Shown one piece after another: positions 1 to 6,683 of a stretch of DNA of 10,495 nucleotides; the first letter of the stretch is position 1; the number at the start of each line of letters is the position of its first letter. A model generated the notes under the pieces. It saw only the letters and a list, made by a program, of their open reading frames with translations. It did no database searches and was not told where the DNA came from. Source of the DNA: Cyanobacteria bacterium OH_PDB_112 (GTDB taxonomy: Bacteria; Cyanobacteriota; Vampirovibrionia; Gastranaerophilales; CAJFVJ01). A program made the position numbers and the translations under genes. The DNA lies in contig JAEWLZ010000211.1 of NCBI GenBank assembly GCA_023457295.1, forward strand, positions 1 through 10,495. The letters run 5' to 3'.

Positions 1-75
1 TTCATCCATTCCCCACCCTGCAAAAAATAATACCAGTTTTGAGTTATTTTTTTTATTAAGCCAAAAAGTTTTCAT
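1..75 (-). CDS. bioG: Pimeloyl-ACP methyl ester esterase BioG, N-terminal fragment
   Basis: Only the first 25 codons are visible; the gene runs off the left edge. It starts at ATG 75-73, which overlaps the TGA of bioF (74-72) in an ATGA arrangement, so the two are probably translationally coupled. The GGAG within the last bioF codons can serve as its ribosome site. The peptide begins MKTFWLNKK and then reads LVLFFAGWGMDE. That hydrophobic strand followed by GWGMDE is typical of the N-terminus of BioG (DUF452), an alpha/beta hydrolase. BioG removes the methyl group from pimeloyl-ACP methyl ester, ending the BioC-dependent route to the substrate of BioF. The catalytic Ser, Asp and His lie outside the window, so the call rests on the short N-terminal motif plus the bioF neighbour. 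A bioC gene would be expected just beyond. Confidence 0.8.
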   Translation of the reverse strand, partial: MKTFWLNKKNNSKLVLFFAGWGMDE

Positions 76-1226
76 TTAAGCTCCTTTTTTATCAATTCTG
101 GCAGGTTTTTTATATCGTCTTTTTCAATTATGGACGTAAGAGAAATTCTTAACCTTGAAAGACCTAAGGGTACTGTTGGCGGGCGTATGGGAAGAGTCAA
201 AAATCCTTCTTCGCGAAGTTTTTCCGCAAGCTGTACAGTTTTATCATTATCGCCTGTAATGATTGGTATTATATGGCTTTCTCCCTTTATCTTAAGCCCT
301 TTTGAAGTTAATTCCGTACGCAAAAATTGCGCCGTCTCAAGAAGGTTTTGGCGGGCTTTTGTGGCTACCGGCAATTTGTTTTTCAAAAGCCACATAGTCC
401 ACATAGCACAAAGAGGCGGAATTGCTGTGGAGAAAATAAATGAGCGGGCTTTGTTCACAAGATACTCAATCAAAACGGCATCTCCGGCAACAAATGCCCC
501 GTAAGACCCCAATGCCTTACCGAAAGTCGCAACAACAAGGTCAACACCTTCGGTGTTTTCGCAAATCCCATAACCATTTTGCCCAAAGACCCCGAATCCG
601 TGAGCGTCGTCTATTATAAGTATGGCATCGAATTTTTTCTTGATTTCAACAAGCTTCAAAATATCTGCTATATCTCCATCCATACTAAAAATACTTTCAG
701 AAATAATAAAAACTTGCTCATATTGCGAGGCTTTTTTCTCCAAAAGCTGCTCTAAGTGGGCATAGTCAAGATGCCGATAACGGTAAAAATCTCCTTCAGC
801 AAGCTTCATCCCGTCAATAATACTTGCATGGTTAAGCTTATCGGAAAAAATCGCACACCCTTTTTGACAAAGAGCCGAAACAAGACCTATATTTGCATGA
901 TATCCGCTATTAAACAACAAACTTTTTTCTTTATTTAATAATTTTGAAATATAATCTTCGAGTTCATTAAAAATAATATGGTTTCCCGTCAAAAGCCTGG
1001 AGGATGCCGAGGAAAAAGATAAATTATCTCGAGTCTTTACAAATTCTAAAAACTCTTGAACAAAATTTTGGTCATAACCAAAACCAAGATAATCATTTGA
1101 TGAGAGATTAAGATATTTTTTACCTTGCGAAAAAATATATTTGCCTTTTTTTTCCTCTATATCAGGGATTTGCCTGAATTGATTCAATGTTTTTAATTTT
1201 TCTAGTTCTTCCGTAAAATTTTTCAT
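72..1226 (-). CDS. bioF: 8-amino-7-oxononanoate synthase (BioF)
   Basis: This PLP enzyme of the alpha-oxoamine synthase family condenses pimeloyl-ACP (or pimeloyl-CoA) with L-alanine to give 8-amino-7-oxononanoate, the first ring-building step of biotin synthesis, in the cytoplasm. Its 384 residues are the normal family length. Visible landmarks are NDYLGFG near 44-50, SSRLLTGNH near 75-83, FNSGYHANIG at 105-114, His133 in LNHAS (stacks on PLP), Asp206 and His209 in DDAHGFG, the Schiff-base Lys237 in TFGKALGSYGAF, and the C-terminal RPPTVPLGLSRLRISL segment. Its TGA overlaps the ATG of bioG. The lipM-like gene ends 44 bases upstream. No Shine-Dalgarno sequence precedes ATG 1226-1224; instead a TGGTATAAT box ends seven bases before it, so the message may be leaderless. 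Compared with many relatives the usual GSGGSR stretch reads SSASSR, which looks tolerable. Confidence 0.96.
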   Translation of the reverse strand: MKNFTEELEKLKTLNQFRQIPDIEEKKGKYIFSQGKKYLNLSSNDYLGFGYDQNFVQEFLEFVKTRDNLSFSSASSRLLTGNHIIFNELEDYISKLLNKEKSLLFNSGYHANIGLVSALCQKGCAIFSDKLNHASIIDGMKLAEGDFYRYRHLDYAHLEQLLEKKASQYEQVFIISESIFSMDGDIADILKLVEIKKKFDAILIIDDAHGFGVFGQNGYGICENTEGVDLVVATFGKALGSYGAFVAGDAVLIEYLVNKARSFIFSTAIPPLCAMWTMWLLKNKLPVATKARQNLLETAQFLRTELTSKGLKIKGESHIIPIITGDNDKTVQLAEKLREEGFLTLPIRPPTVPLGLSRLRISLTSIIEKDDIKNLPELIKKELK

Positions 1227-1232
1227 AAATTT

Positions 1233-1241
1233 ATTATACCA
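1233..1241 (-). promoter_or_regulatory. Extended -10 promoter element for bioF
   Basis: Read on the minus strand the sequence is TGGTATAAT, an exact match to the TGnTATAAT extended -10 box. The expected transcription start would fall at or within a base or two of the bioF ATG (1226). No good -35 box is seen about 17 bases upstream (the hexamer is ATTTCA), but extended -10 promoters can do without one. In an AT-rich gap this could be chance, yet the TG extension and the absence of any ribosome site favour a leaderless bioF transcript. Confidence 0.5.
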
Positions 1242-1270
1242 AAATTTTATTCCTATGAAATTAGAGATTT

Positions 1271-1915
1271 TTACATCCGAAAATTCTGCTCAAAACCCTT
1301 TTTGATTGCACGGCAAAGAAGCGGAATATCACACAAATCAGGATTTATTTCCTTTAAAGAAATAACATTTTCTATTTTTTCATCAAAAATTTTTTCAAGC
1401 ATTTCCTTATCATAATCAAGCAAAATTGAACCGTGCTGCAAAATATATCCCTTTTTACGAGCCTGTGCAGATCCTATAATTTTTTTACCGTTGTAACTTA
1501 AATCAGAACCTGTCGATAAATTCATGCAATAGCCATGACGGGTTGAAACCTTTTTATATTGAGGAAATTCAAGATTTATACCCAAAGATCGAAACCCAAA
1601 AAGCAGTCCTTGCGAAATTTCTTTATAAGAATTGATTACACTTTCTCCGTTTTTTAAAAAACTTTGATGACAAATGAAGCAATAAGTAAGTTCTTTATCG
1701 TGCAAAAGCGTTCTTCCGCCTGTTATTCTTTTGACGGAAGGAAATCTTTTTTCGCCTGTAATTTCCTGATTTCTACCAAAACTTAAAGTGGGTTCTGACC
1801 AACCGTAAAAACGCAATATAGGAGCGGTATTTGATGATATAGCTTCTTCCAGAAGCTCTTCATCAATATCCATATTTTTTTTGCCCGAAAAAACTTGATA
1901 CTCAACGATTTTCAT
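1271..1915 (-). CDS. lipM: LipM/LplA-family octanoyl- or lipoyl-transferase
   Basis: A cofactor-transferase-fold (BPL/LplA superfamily) protein that transfers octanoyl or lipoyl groups to carrier domains such as GcvH or E2 subunits. Landmarks are RFYGWSEPTLSFGRNQ at 35-50, the RITGGRTLLHDKELTY motif at 63-78, and GKKIIGSAQARKKGYILQHGSILL at about 143-166, where Lys145 is the conserved lysine. Cys130, about 15 residues before that lysine, sits where Bacillus LipM has its acyl-accepting cysteine (ACFDSPS in LipM, YCMNLST here). This favours an octanoyltransferase over an ATP-using ligase. At 214 residues it is shorter than typical LipM (about 280), mostly at the C-terminus, and no C-terminal accessory domain is present. 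bioF lies 44 bases downstream. It has no ribosome site before ATG 1915-1913. LipM, LipL or a lipoate ligase remain alternatives. Confidence 0.8.
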   Translation of the reverse strand: MKIVEYQVFSGKKNMDIDEELLEEAISSNTAPILRFYGWSEPTLSFGRNQEITGEKRFPSVKRITGGRTLLHDKELTYCFICHQSFLKNGESVINSYKEISQGLLFGFRSLGINLEFPQYKKVSTRHGYCMNLSTGSDLSYNGKKIIGSAQARKKGYILQHGSILLDYDKEMLEKIFDEKIENVISLKEINPDLCDIPLLCRAIKKGFEQNFRM

Positions 1916-1923
1916 TATTAAAT

Positions 1924-1929
1924 TTTATA
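1924..1929 (-). promoter_or_regulatory. Possible -10 box for the lipM-like gene
   Basis: On the minus strand this reads TATAAA and ends eight bases before the ATG at 1915, with no ribosome site in between. A start of transcription would fall two or so bases before the ATG, again suggesting a very short or absent leader. No convincing -35 is seen and the surroundings are nearly all A and T, so this is a weak call. Confidence 0.3.
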
Positions 1930-2008
1930 ACAAATTATTGAAAAATTGAAATTTTGTTTTTTAAAAAGTTTTTATATAAATAAGAGGAAAATTTGGGGTA
2001 AACAACAG

Positions 2009-2182
2009 ATGCATTCGGAAAATCCGATTTTAACAGCAAAAAAGCCTATGCGCTCAGGAATACATCGCCATTTGATTACGAGACAATACAAAATGGGCTC
2101 AACTTTTTTAATAAAAGACGGCGAGAGTTATTATGATGTCGAAAAAATACAGCGCGAAAAAGTTGAACTCCAATATTCCTAA
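2009..2182 (+). CDS. Small hypothetical protein, 57 residues
   Basis: An open frame on the plus strand lies between two minus-strand operons. Starting at ATG 2009 it encodes 57 residues (begins MHSENPILTAKK, ends REKVELQYS), basic in the first half and acidic/basic mixed after. I recognise no family, motif, signal or membrane segment. The frame stays open further upstream to a TTG at 1946, but that start lacks a ribosome site. The segment 1946-1980 instead looks promoter-like (TTGAAA at 1946, TTTATA/TATAAA at 1971-1980). Before ATG 2009 there is AGAGGAAA (1984-1990, rather far) and GGGG (1995-1998, spacing about 10), so translation initiation is not well defined. A plus-strand terminator follows 23 bases after the TAA, which supports a real transcript. 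It could instead be a non-coding RNA or a decayed gene. Confidence 0.5.
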   Translation: MHSENPILTAKKPMRSGIHRHLITRQYKMGSTFLIKDGESYYDVEKIQREKVELQYS

Positions 2183-2205
2183 GACTGTACTTAGTTGACG
2201 AAATT

Positions 2206-2242
2206 AAAAGAGTCCTGCCTCTATTGGGGTTGGGGCTTTTTT
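2206..2242 (+). terminator. Plus-strand intrinsic terminator after the small ORF
   Basis: Arms 2211-2222 (AGTCCTGCCTCT) and 2226-2237 (GGGGTTGGGGCT) pair around a three-base loop with one mismatch (2218/2230) and six G-U pairs, preceded by an A-run and followed by six T residues. In the opposite direction each G-U pair becomes an A-C mismatch, so the hairpin works only for plus-strand transcription. Its T-run overlaps the pckA stop codon (2241-2243) on the other strand. Confidence 0.7.
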
Positions 2243-3902
2243 ATTGACAATTTATTGTGTTGCAAACTTCTCCTACAACTTTTCCCAATGCTTCAAAAGC
2301 ATCTGAAGGAAGTTTATCTAACCCTGCTTTATCGGTTTCGCGCGATTTAATAAAATCGATTCTGTCCTGCATTCTTTTTACAAATTGATCTTTATAATTT
2401 TCATCTCTGAATGACGCGTCAAAACCCTCTATATTCATTATTTCGATATCAGAAAAATTTTCCCATTTTTCAAATTTTGCATCACCTTCGACAATTGATT
2501 CAATTATTCCGAGAGTATGTTCAGGCTTAACTTTTTTACCCATAAAATCACCGGTATTCAGTATATAACAGTCAACACCGTCTTCTAAAAGCTGCTTGAA
2601 ACGAGTATAATCCATCTCTAGAGGATAAACCCTGAAAGGATTTGCATAAGGCTCAACTACAAGAGCGTTCGGGTCAACACCTTTTGCAAGACGCTCAGCG
2701 GATGACCGTTTTGTCGCGAGAGTAGCACCCATTGCAGAACCCAAAGACGCTCCTGAAAGCTTTATTACCGGAGGAATGGTCGGGTCTTTCATCAGCCAAA
2801 AAATACCATTAATAGGTTCATCAACTCTATCTATACGATTTGGTGACCAAAGTTTGGATTTAACGGCACGCCCGTTGCCATTTCTTATATCTTCGGTTAT
2901 AGAGTATAATTTGCCGTCTTTACCTTCAATTACACCGTTATTTTGTTGAGTGATAATGTATTTATTATCATCACATCCCATAGGGTAATCTTGAGTTTTA
3001 TCAAAATATGCGGGCTCAAGTGCGATTGAATATTTATCATGAACATTAATAATAAAAGCATCATCATGAAGAACGGTAATATCATATTTATCATTATGAC
3101 GAGCATGCGTAATTGTGGATTTTCCTGACCCTGAAAGCCCAAAAACTGCCGCCTGATAAGATTTCCCTGAAAGATTGTATCTTTTCATCCCTCCATGACA
3201 AGATACATAACCATTACGGGCTGCCGCACCCCATGCAAGAGTTAACGTACCTTTTTTGTGTTCTCCAAAATATCTCATTCCCAAAATTGCGGCGCAATTA
3301 TGCTTAGGGTCAAAAAATGTTAATCCGTAAGGAAAATCGGGATGAGTCCAATCAGGATCAGAAAAAAGATAAATATCTCCTTCTTTAATTTCACGAGAAT
3401 TCTCATACATTTTAGAATACATCTCATTTATGTGCTGGAAATTCAACATCCAGGAATACATTACATTTTCAAAGCCTTCAGGAATCAAAAGATGAGCTTT
3501 AATCATAAAATCTTCTTCAAGCCCGACAACAACTTCAGTTCGGTACATAAGCTTATTACGAGATCCATACACAGCTTCTCTGATTATCGGAAGTAAGTAT
3601 TCCATATCACATCCGGGTTCACCAACTATTTTACGAGCAGCGGAACAACGTCCTACTACTGTTCCGTCATTGAATAAGAGTTGATTTGCCCCTTGAGGAA
3701 GTCCTATCTTTTCGGGACAAAAAACAGGCATCCCCGTAAGTTCAACTGTTCCAGGGCTGTTTTTTGCCAACTTATATGCTTCCGATACAGTTTTTATCGG
3801 CTCGACATTATTCCCGAAAAAAGGTGCTGTGATTGTGGCTCGGGCTGCTGATGTAATTGCCTTTAATTCTTCTGAATTTGTAAAAAATTCCATAGTTGCC
3901 AT
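2241..3902 (-). CDS. pckA: Phosphoenolpyruvate carboxykinase (ATP type, divergent)
   Basis: This enzyme interconverts oxaloacetate plus ATP with PEP, CO2 and ADP, either for gluconeogenesis or, in anaerobes, for CO2 fixation during fermentation; it is cytoplasmic. The 553 residues are about the family length. The P-loop GLSGSGKST is at 255-263, with HDDAFIIN at 279-286 as the Mg-binding kinase-2 motif. His236 in VSCHGG and a lysine in GEHKKG (214-218) fit the Mn-binding His and Lys of the family, and GRCSAARK at 84-91 fits the substrate-binding arginine region. The sequences around these motifs differ from the Escherichia coli type (for example no MHCSAN and no TGRSPKD), so it belongs to a divergent branch. 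GTP-type is unlikely from the P-loop form. ATG 3902-3900 has GAGGA about eight bases upstream and is preferred to Met4. The birA stop is 25 bases upstream, so the two are co-transcribed. Confidence 0.88.
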   Translation of the reverse strand: MATMEFFTNSEELKAITSAARATITAPFFGNNVEPIKTVSEAYKLAKNSPGTVELTGMPVFCPEKIGLPQGANQLLFNDGTVVGRCSAARKIVGEPGCDMEYLLPIIREAVYGSRNKLMYRTEVVVGLEEDFMIKAHLLIPEGFENVMYSWMLNFQHINEMYSKMYENSREIKEGDIYLFSDPDWTHPDFPYGLTFFDPKHNCAAILGMRYFGEHKKGTLTLAWGAAARNGYVSCHGGMKRYNLSGKSYQAAVFGLSGSGKSTITHARHNDKYDITVLHDDAFIINVHDKYSIALEPAYFDKTQDYPMGCDDNKYIITQQNNGVIEGKDGKLYSITEDIRNGNGRAVKSKLWSPNRIDRVDEPINGIFWLMKDPTIPPVIKLSGASLGSAMGATLATKRSSAERLAKGVDPNALVVEPYANPFRVYPLEMDYTRFKQLLEDGVDCYILNTGDFMGKKVKPEHTLGIIESIVEGDAKFEKWENFSDIEIMNIEGFDASFRDENYKDQFVKRMQDRIDFIKSRETDKAGLDKLPSDAFEALGKVVGEVCNTINCQ

Positions 3903-3927
3903 TTTTTCTTCCTCATGAATTTTATTT

Positions 3928-4665
3928 TTAAACTAATGTAATATCTCCTGAATTAATCGATTTATATTCATCACCAATTTTAATATACAATGAACCGTCA
4001 TCAAGAACACTTTCTGCCAAAGCTTTAAAATCAGAATTAATATTTGAAACTGTAACTTCAGAACCTAAAAAAGAGCTGCTTTGAATATACTCTTCTTTTA
4101 TCATTTTAAAACCTTTTGATAAAAACTCATCATATCCTTTAAAAAATTTTTCCAAAAGCTTATCCAAAAAAAGCTTTTTATTAATTTTTTCAGATATTTC
4201 AAGATTCAAAGAAGTAGCTTTTTGGTTGATTTTTTTAATATCTTCAGGCGTAGAATTAAGATTTACGCCGACTCCTAAAACAATTCCTTCAAATTGTCCT
4301 TTATTTGTTGAAGCCTCTGATAAAATGCCCGCTATTTTTTTATTTTTGACCAAAACATCATTGGGCCATTTTATCTGAGCTTTTACACCATATTCTTGAA
4401 AAATTTTACATAAAATAACCGACATATATTGGGTTAAATTAACAAAAGGCTGACTTATTTTTTTGTTATCAGAAGATTTTAAAACCAGTGTAAAATAAAG
4501 ATTTTCAGAATTATCAGAAATCCAAGCCCTTCCTAATCTACCTTTGCCTTCTGTTTGAACATTTGCCACAATAACAGTCTTGTCAACTAAACTATTTATA
4601 TTCATAAGCGCATAACTATTTGTCGAAGGCAATTCTTCAAAATTTATAAAAGATACATCTTCCAA
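3928..4665 (-). CDS. birA: Biotin--[acetyl-CoA-carboxylase] ligase (BirA, no DNA-binding domain)
   Basis: It activates biotin with ATP to biotinyl-5'-AMP and joins it to the lysine of biotin carrier domains. In order it shows STNSYA at 14-19, the adenylate-binding QTEGKGRLGRAW at 37-48, KWPNDV at 99-104, KIAGIL at 110-115 and GVGVNLN at 131-137, then a small C-terminal beta domain. The 245 residues start directly at the catalytic domain, so it is a group I ligase without the N-terminal winged helix that makes E. coli BirA a repressor; it cannot repress bio genes in that way. The start is TTG at 4665-4663 with AAGGTG seven bases upstream; an in-frame TGA just upstream rules out a longer form. 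It lies in the dapL, small membrane protein, birA, pckA operon. The bioF/bioG genes nearby make its substrate. Confidence 0.94.
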   Translation of the reverse strand: MEDVSFINFEELPSTNSYALMNINSLVDKTVIVANVQTEGKGRLGRAWISDNSENLYFTLVLKSSDNKKISQPFVNLTQYMSVILCKIFQEYGVKAQIKWPNDVLVKNKKIAGILSEASTNKGQFEGIVLGVGVNLNSTPEDIKKINQKATSLNLEISEKINKKLFLDKLLEKFFKGYDEFLSKGFKMIKEEYIQSSSFLGSEVTVSNINSDFKALAESVLDDGSLYIKIGDEYKSINSGDITLV

Positions 4666-4731
4666 TATTTTTCACCTTTTTACCAGATTGCTTTTTGTTA
4701 TTTTACAGATTTTACAAGGTTTTGTCATCTT

Positions 4732-4908
4732 TTAATTTTCATCAAGCAACTCTACCTGACTTTGATCGGCATCAGGATTAAACTCCAATTCATCAGCTTG
4801 ATGATGCTTCAACATCAAGATAACTTTCATCAACATAAATGAAAGAAAGCAAACTATAAGTAAAATAAAAATAAATTCAACAAAATGCCTTGTTTTTCTG
4901 ACAAACAT
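4732..4908 (-). CDS. Small single-pass membrane protein, 58 residues
   Basis: A frame of 58 codons begins at ATG 4908-4906 and ends at TAA 4734-4732. It has a basic N-terminus (MFVRKTRHF), one hydrophobic segment at about residues 10-33 rich in Ile, Leu, Phe and Met, and an acidic hydrophilic tail ending in LLDEN. The positive-inside rule suggests the N-terminus is cytoplasmic and the acidic tail outside. There is no lipobox. AGAGG sits six bases before the ATG and overlaps the TAG stop of the dapL-like gene (4920-4918), a sign of coupled translation. I do not recognise a family and suggest no function. It would be missed by annotation with a 60-residue cutoff. Confidence 0.75.
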   Translation of the reverse strand: MFVRKTRHFVEFIFILLIVCFLSFMLMKVILMLKHHQADELEFNPDADQSQVELLDEN

Positions 4909-4917
4909 AGCAAACCT

Positions 4918-6126
4918 CTACTTATAACTGATGCCTGCATCTTCAAGACGGCGTAATGCTTCTTTGATTTTTTCATCAGGCTGAACAATAGAAACTCTGA
5001 AATATCCGTCGGAATTAGAACCGAAAGCTATTCCGGGAGTAAAAACTACACCTGTTTTATCAAGCACCATTTTACACCAAGATTTTGAATCATACCCTGA
5101 TGGAACTTTAAACCATAAATACATTGTTGCAGGAGTTTTTCTAACTTCCCATCCGAGTTTTTTAAAGCCTTCTGCCGTAAAAACTCTGCGGTTTGAGTAT
5201 TTGTTCATAATATCTTCAATATATTTATATTCAATTTCTAAAGCAGCAATTGCAGCATCCTGAACAATCATACTTGTGCCGTAATCTGTATTTGTTTTCA
5301 TATCATGAATGGTTTTTATATATTCAGAATTGCCGACAACAAAACCTATTCTCCAGCCAGCCATATTAAATGTTTTGGAGAAAGAATGATATTCAACCGC
5401 AATATCTTTTGCCCCTTCAATAGAAAAAATACTTAAAGGTCTGTAATCATCAAAACAAACTTCGCCATAAGCCATATCATAACAAAGCAAAATATTGTAT
5501 TTTTTGCAAAAAGCGACAAGTTCTTCCAAAAATTCTCTGGGAGCAACGGCAGCCGTAGGATTATTCGGATAATTCACAAAAAATACCTTTGCTTTTTTTG
5601 CAACATCCTCGGGAATTGATTTCAAATCAATCAAAAAATTATTTTCAGGTTTTAAAACAGTATGATAAACCTCACCGCTTGCAATCCAAGTTCCGCGAGA
5701 CAAAACAGGATAATAAGGGTCAGGAACAATATTAATATCCCCGGGATTGGTAAACGCCATAGCAATGTTTGCAAGACCTTCTTTCGCCCCTACAAGTGTT
5801 TGGACTTCGGTTTCGGGATCTATATCAACATCATATCTTTTTTTCATCCATCTTGAAATTGCCTGCCTGAATTCAAGCTTGCCCTTAAAGTGTGGATAAC
5901 CGTGATTTTCGCTATTTTGTATAGCTTTTACGGCAGCATCGACAATAGGTTTTGGAGTTGCTCCATCAGGATTGCCTATGCCCAAATCTATTAAATTTAC
6001 ACCTTTCGCTCGTGCGGCATCTTTCCATTCATCAAGTTCTGCAAAGATGTACTTAGGCAATGATAAAATTTTATCCGCCGGCTTAATACGAGTTTTAGTG
6101 TCCATTTTTTTCTTTCTATTTATCAT
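4918..6126 (-). CDS. dapL: Class I/II aminotransferase, probably LL-diaminopimelate aminotransferase
   Basis: A fold-type I PLP aminotransferase of 402 residues. The characteristic stretch LIDLGIGNPDGATP is at 45-58, NYPNNPT at 185-191 (Asn that contacts PLP), Asp217 and Tyr220 in YDMAYGEVCFDD, the Schiff-base Lys251 in SFSKTFNMAGWRIG with Arg259, and the carboxylate-binding Arg377 in YFRVSI. In DapL the reaction is tetrahydrodipicolinate plus glutamate to LL-diaminopimelate, feeding lysine and peptidoglycan. Close relatives are also annotated as alanine or aspartate aminotransferases, so the substrate is uncertain. The start may be Met1 (6126) or Met8 (6105); neither has a clear ribosome site, and the first seven residues (MINRKKK) add nothing conserved. 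It is the first gene of an operon with the small membrane protein, birA and pckA. Confidence 0.8.
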   Translation of the reverse strand: MINRKKKMDTKTRIKPADKILSLPKYIFAELDEWKDAARAKGVNLIDLGIGNPDGATPKPIVDAAVKAIQNSENHGYPHFKGKLEFRQAISRWMKKRYDVDIDPETEVQTLVGAKEGLANIAMAFTNPGDINIVPDPYYPVLSRGTWIASGEVYHTVLKPENNFLIDLKSIPEDVAKKAKVFFVNYPNNPTAAVAPREFLEELVAFCKKYNILLCYDMAYGEVCFDDYRPLSIFSIEGAKDIAVEYHSFSKTFNMAGWRIGFVVGNSEYIKTIHDMKTNTDYGTSMIVQDAAIAALEIEYKYIEDIMNKYSNRRVFTAEGFKKLGWEVRKTPATMYLWFKVPSGYDSKSWCKMVLDKTGVVFTPGIAFGSNSDGYFRVSIVQPDEKIKEALRRLEDAGISYK

Positions 6127-6192
6127 AAATCTATAAACTTTATTACAGCTTAATTTTATACGAAAAAATATTATTATACAATGTAAACATCT

Positions 6193-6221
6193 TTGACATG
6201 AATATCTTATTCTTATAAAAT
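6193..6221 (+). promoter_or_regulatory. Promoter of the DivIC/FtsB-like gene
   Basis: TTGACA at 6193-6198 is followed after 17 bases by TAAAAT at 6216-6221, a near-consensus sigma-70 promoter. A transcript would have a leader of about 60 bases before the TTG start at 6289. A second TATAAT at 6228-6233 has no matching -35. On the minus strand TATAAT (6178-6173) is a possible -10 for the dapL operon, but its -35 is poor. Confidence 0.6.
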
Positions 6222-6288
6222 TGTACTTATAATTTTGTCTGGAAACACTTTATTTTTATAATTTATTAAAACAAACAAGGATATTGTT

Positions 6289-6663
6289 TTGAAATCAAAT
6301 ACGATTACCGGTTCTCAACCATTTGAAAAAGCAAAAAAATCACGTAAAGAAAAAAATGCTCTTTATTCTATGCTTACTTTTGTATTGATTATTTGCCTTA
6401 TCCAAGCCTTAAGAAGTGCTATTTTAAATATTGAAAATTACTTTGCGCTAAACAGAAAAATTGCAAAACTTGAACAAATAAAACAAAAATCCACAGAAGA
6501 AAATATGGATTTAAAAGCAAAAATAGCCGAATTCAAATCAATGCAAGGCGTCGAAGATGTCGCCCGTAATGAACTGAAAATGGCAGGAAAAAATGAAGTT
6601 TTGATTCTTATAAAAGATAAACCTCAAGAAAATCCTGCCGAAACTAAAATTATCAAACAATAA
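6289..6663 (+). CDS. Septum formation initiator family protein (DivIC/FtsB-like)
   Basis: A 124-residue bitopic membrane protein of the kind that joins FtsL and FtsQ/DivIB in the division septum. It has a basic cytoplasmic N-terminus (about 1-23), one membrane segment at about 24-44 (LYSMLTFVLIICLIQAL), a coiled coil at about 52-85 with leucine/isoleucine heptads, and the family's C-terminal signature GVEDVARNELKMAGKNEV at 87-104, followed by LILIKDKPQ. The start is TTG 6289 with AAGGA seven bases upstream. It stands alone on the plus strand with its own promoter and converges on the ferredoxin gene, leaving only 20 bases between the stops. FtsL is the alternative, but the GVEDVAR...GKNEV motif favours DivIC/FtsB. 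Confidence 0.85.
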   Translation: MKSNTITGSQPFEKAKKSRKEKNALYSMLTFVLIICLIQALRSAILNIENYFALNRKIAKLEQIKQKSTEENMDLKAKIAEFKSMQGVEDVARNELKMAGKNEVLILIKDKPQENPAETKIIKQ

Positions 6664-6683
6664 AAATAAAAAGTATTTTATCT

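Noticed and set aside
130..504. 124-codon plus-strand frame inside bioF
   Set aside because: It lies antisense to a gene with full BioF motifs and its product has no recognisable features; it is a shadow frame.
1946..2008. TTG at 1946 as the start of the small plus-strand protein
   Set aside because: No ribosome site precedes it, and this stretch looks like a promoter (TTGAAA, then TTTATA/TATAAA at 1971-1980), so ATG 2009 is the better guess.
2930..3142. 70-codon minus-strand frame in another phase of pckA
   Set aside because: It overlaps the conserved P-loop and HDD region of PckA and its methionine-rich translation is an artefact of the phase.
4797..4821. Hairpin-forming CTTGATG ... CATCAAG inverted repeat
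   Set aside because: It lies inside the coding sequence of the 58-residue membrane protein, has no T-run, and is explained by codons for the MLKHHQADE region.
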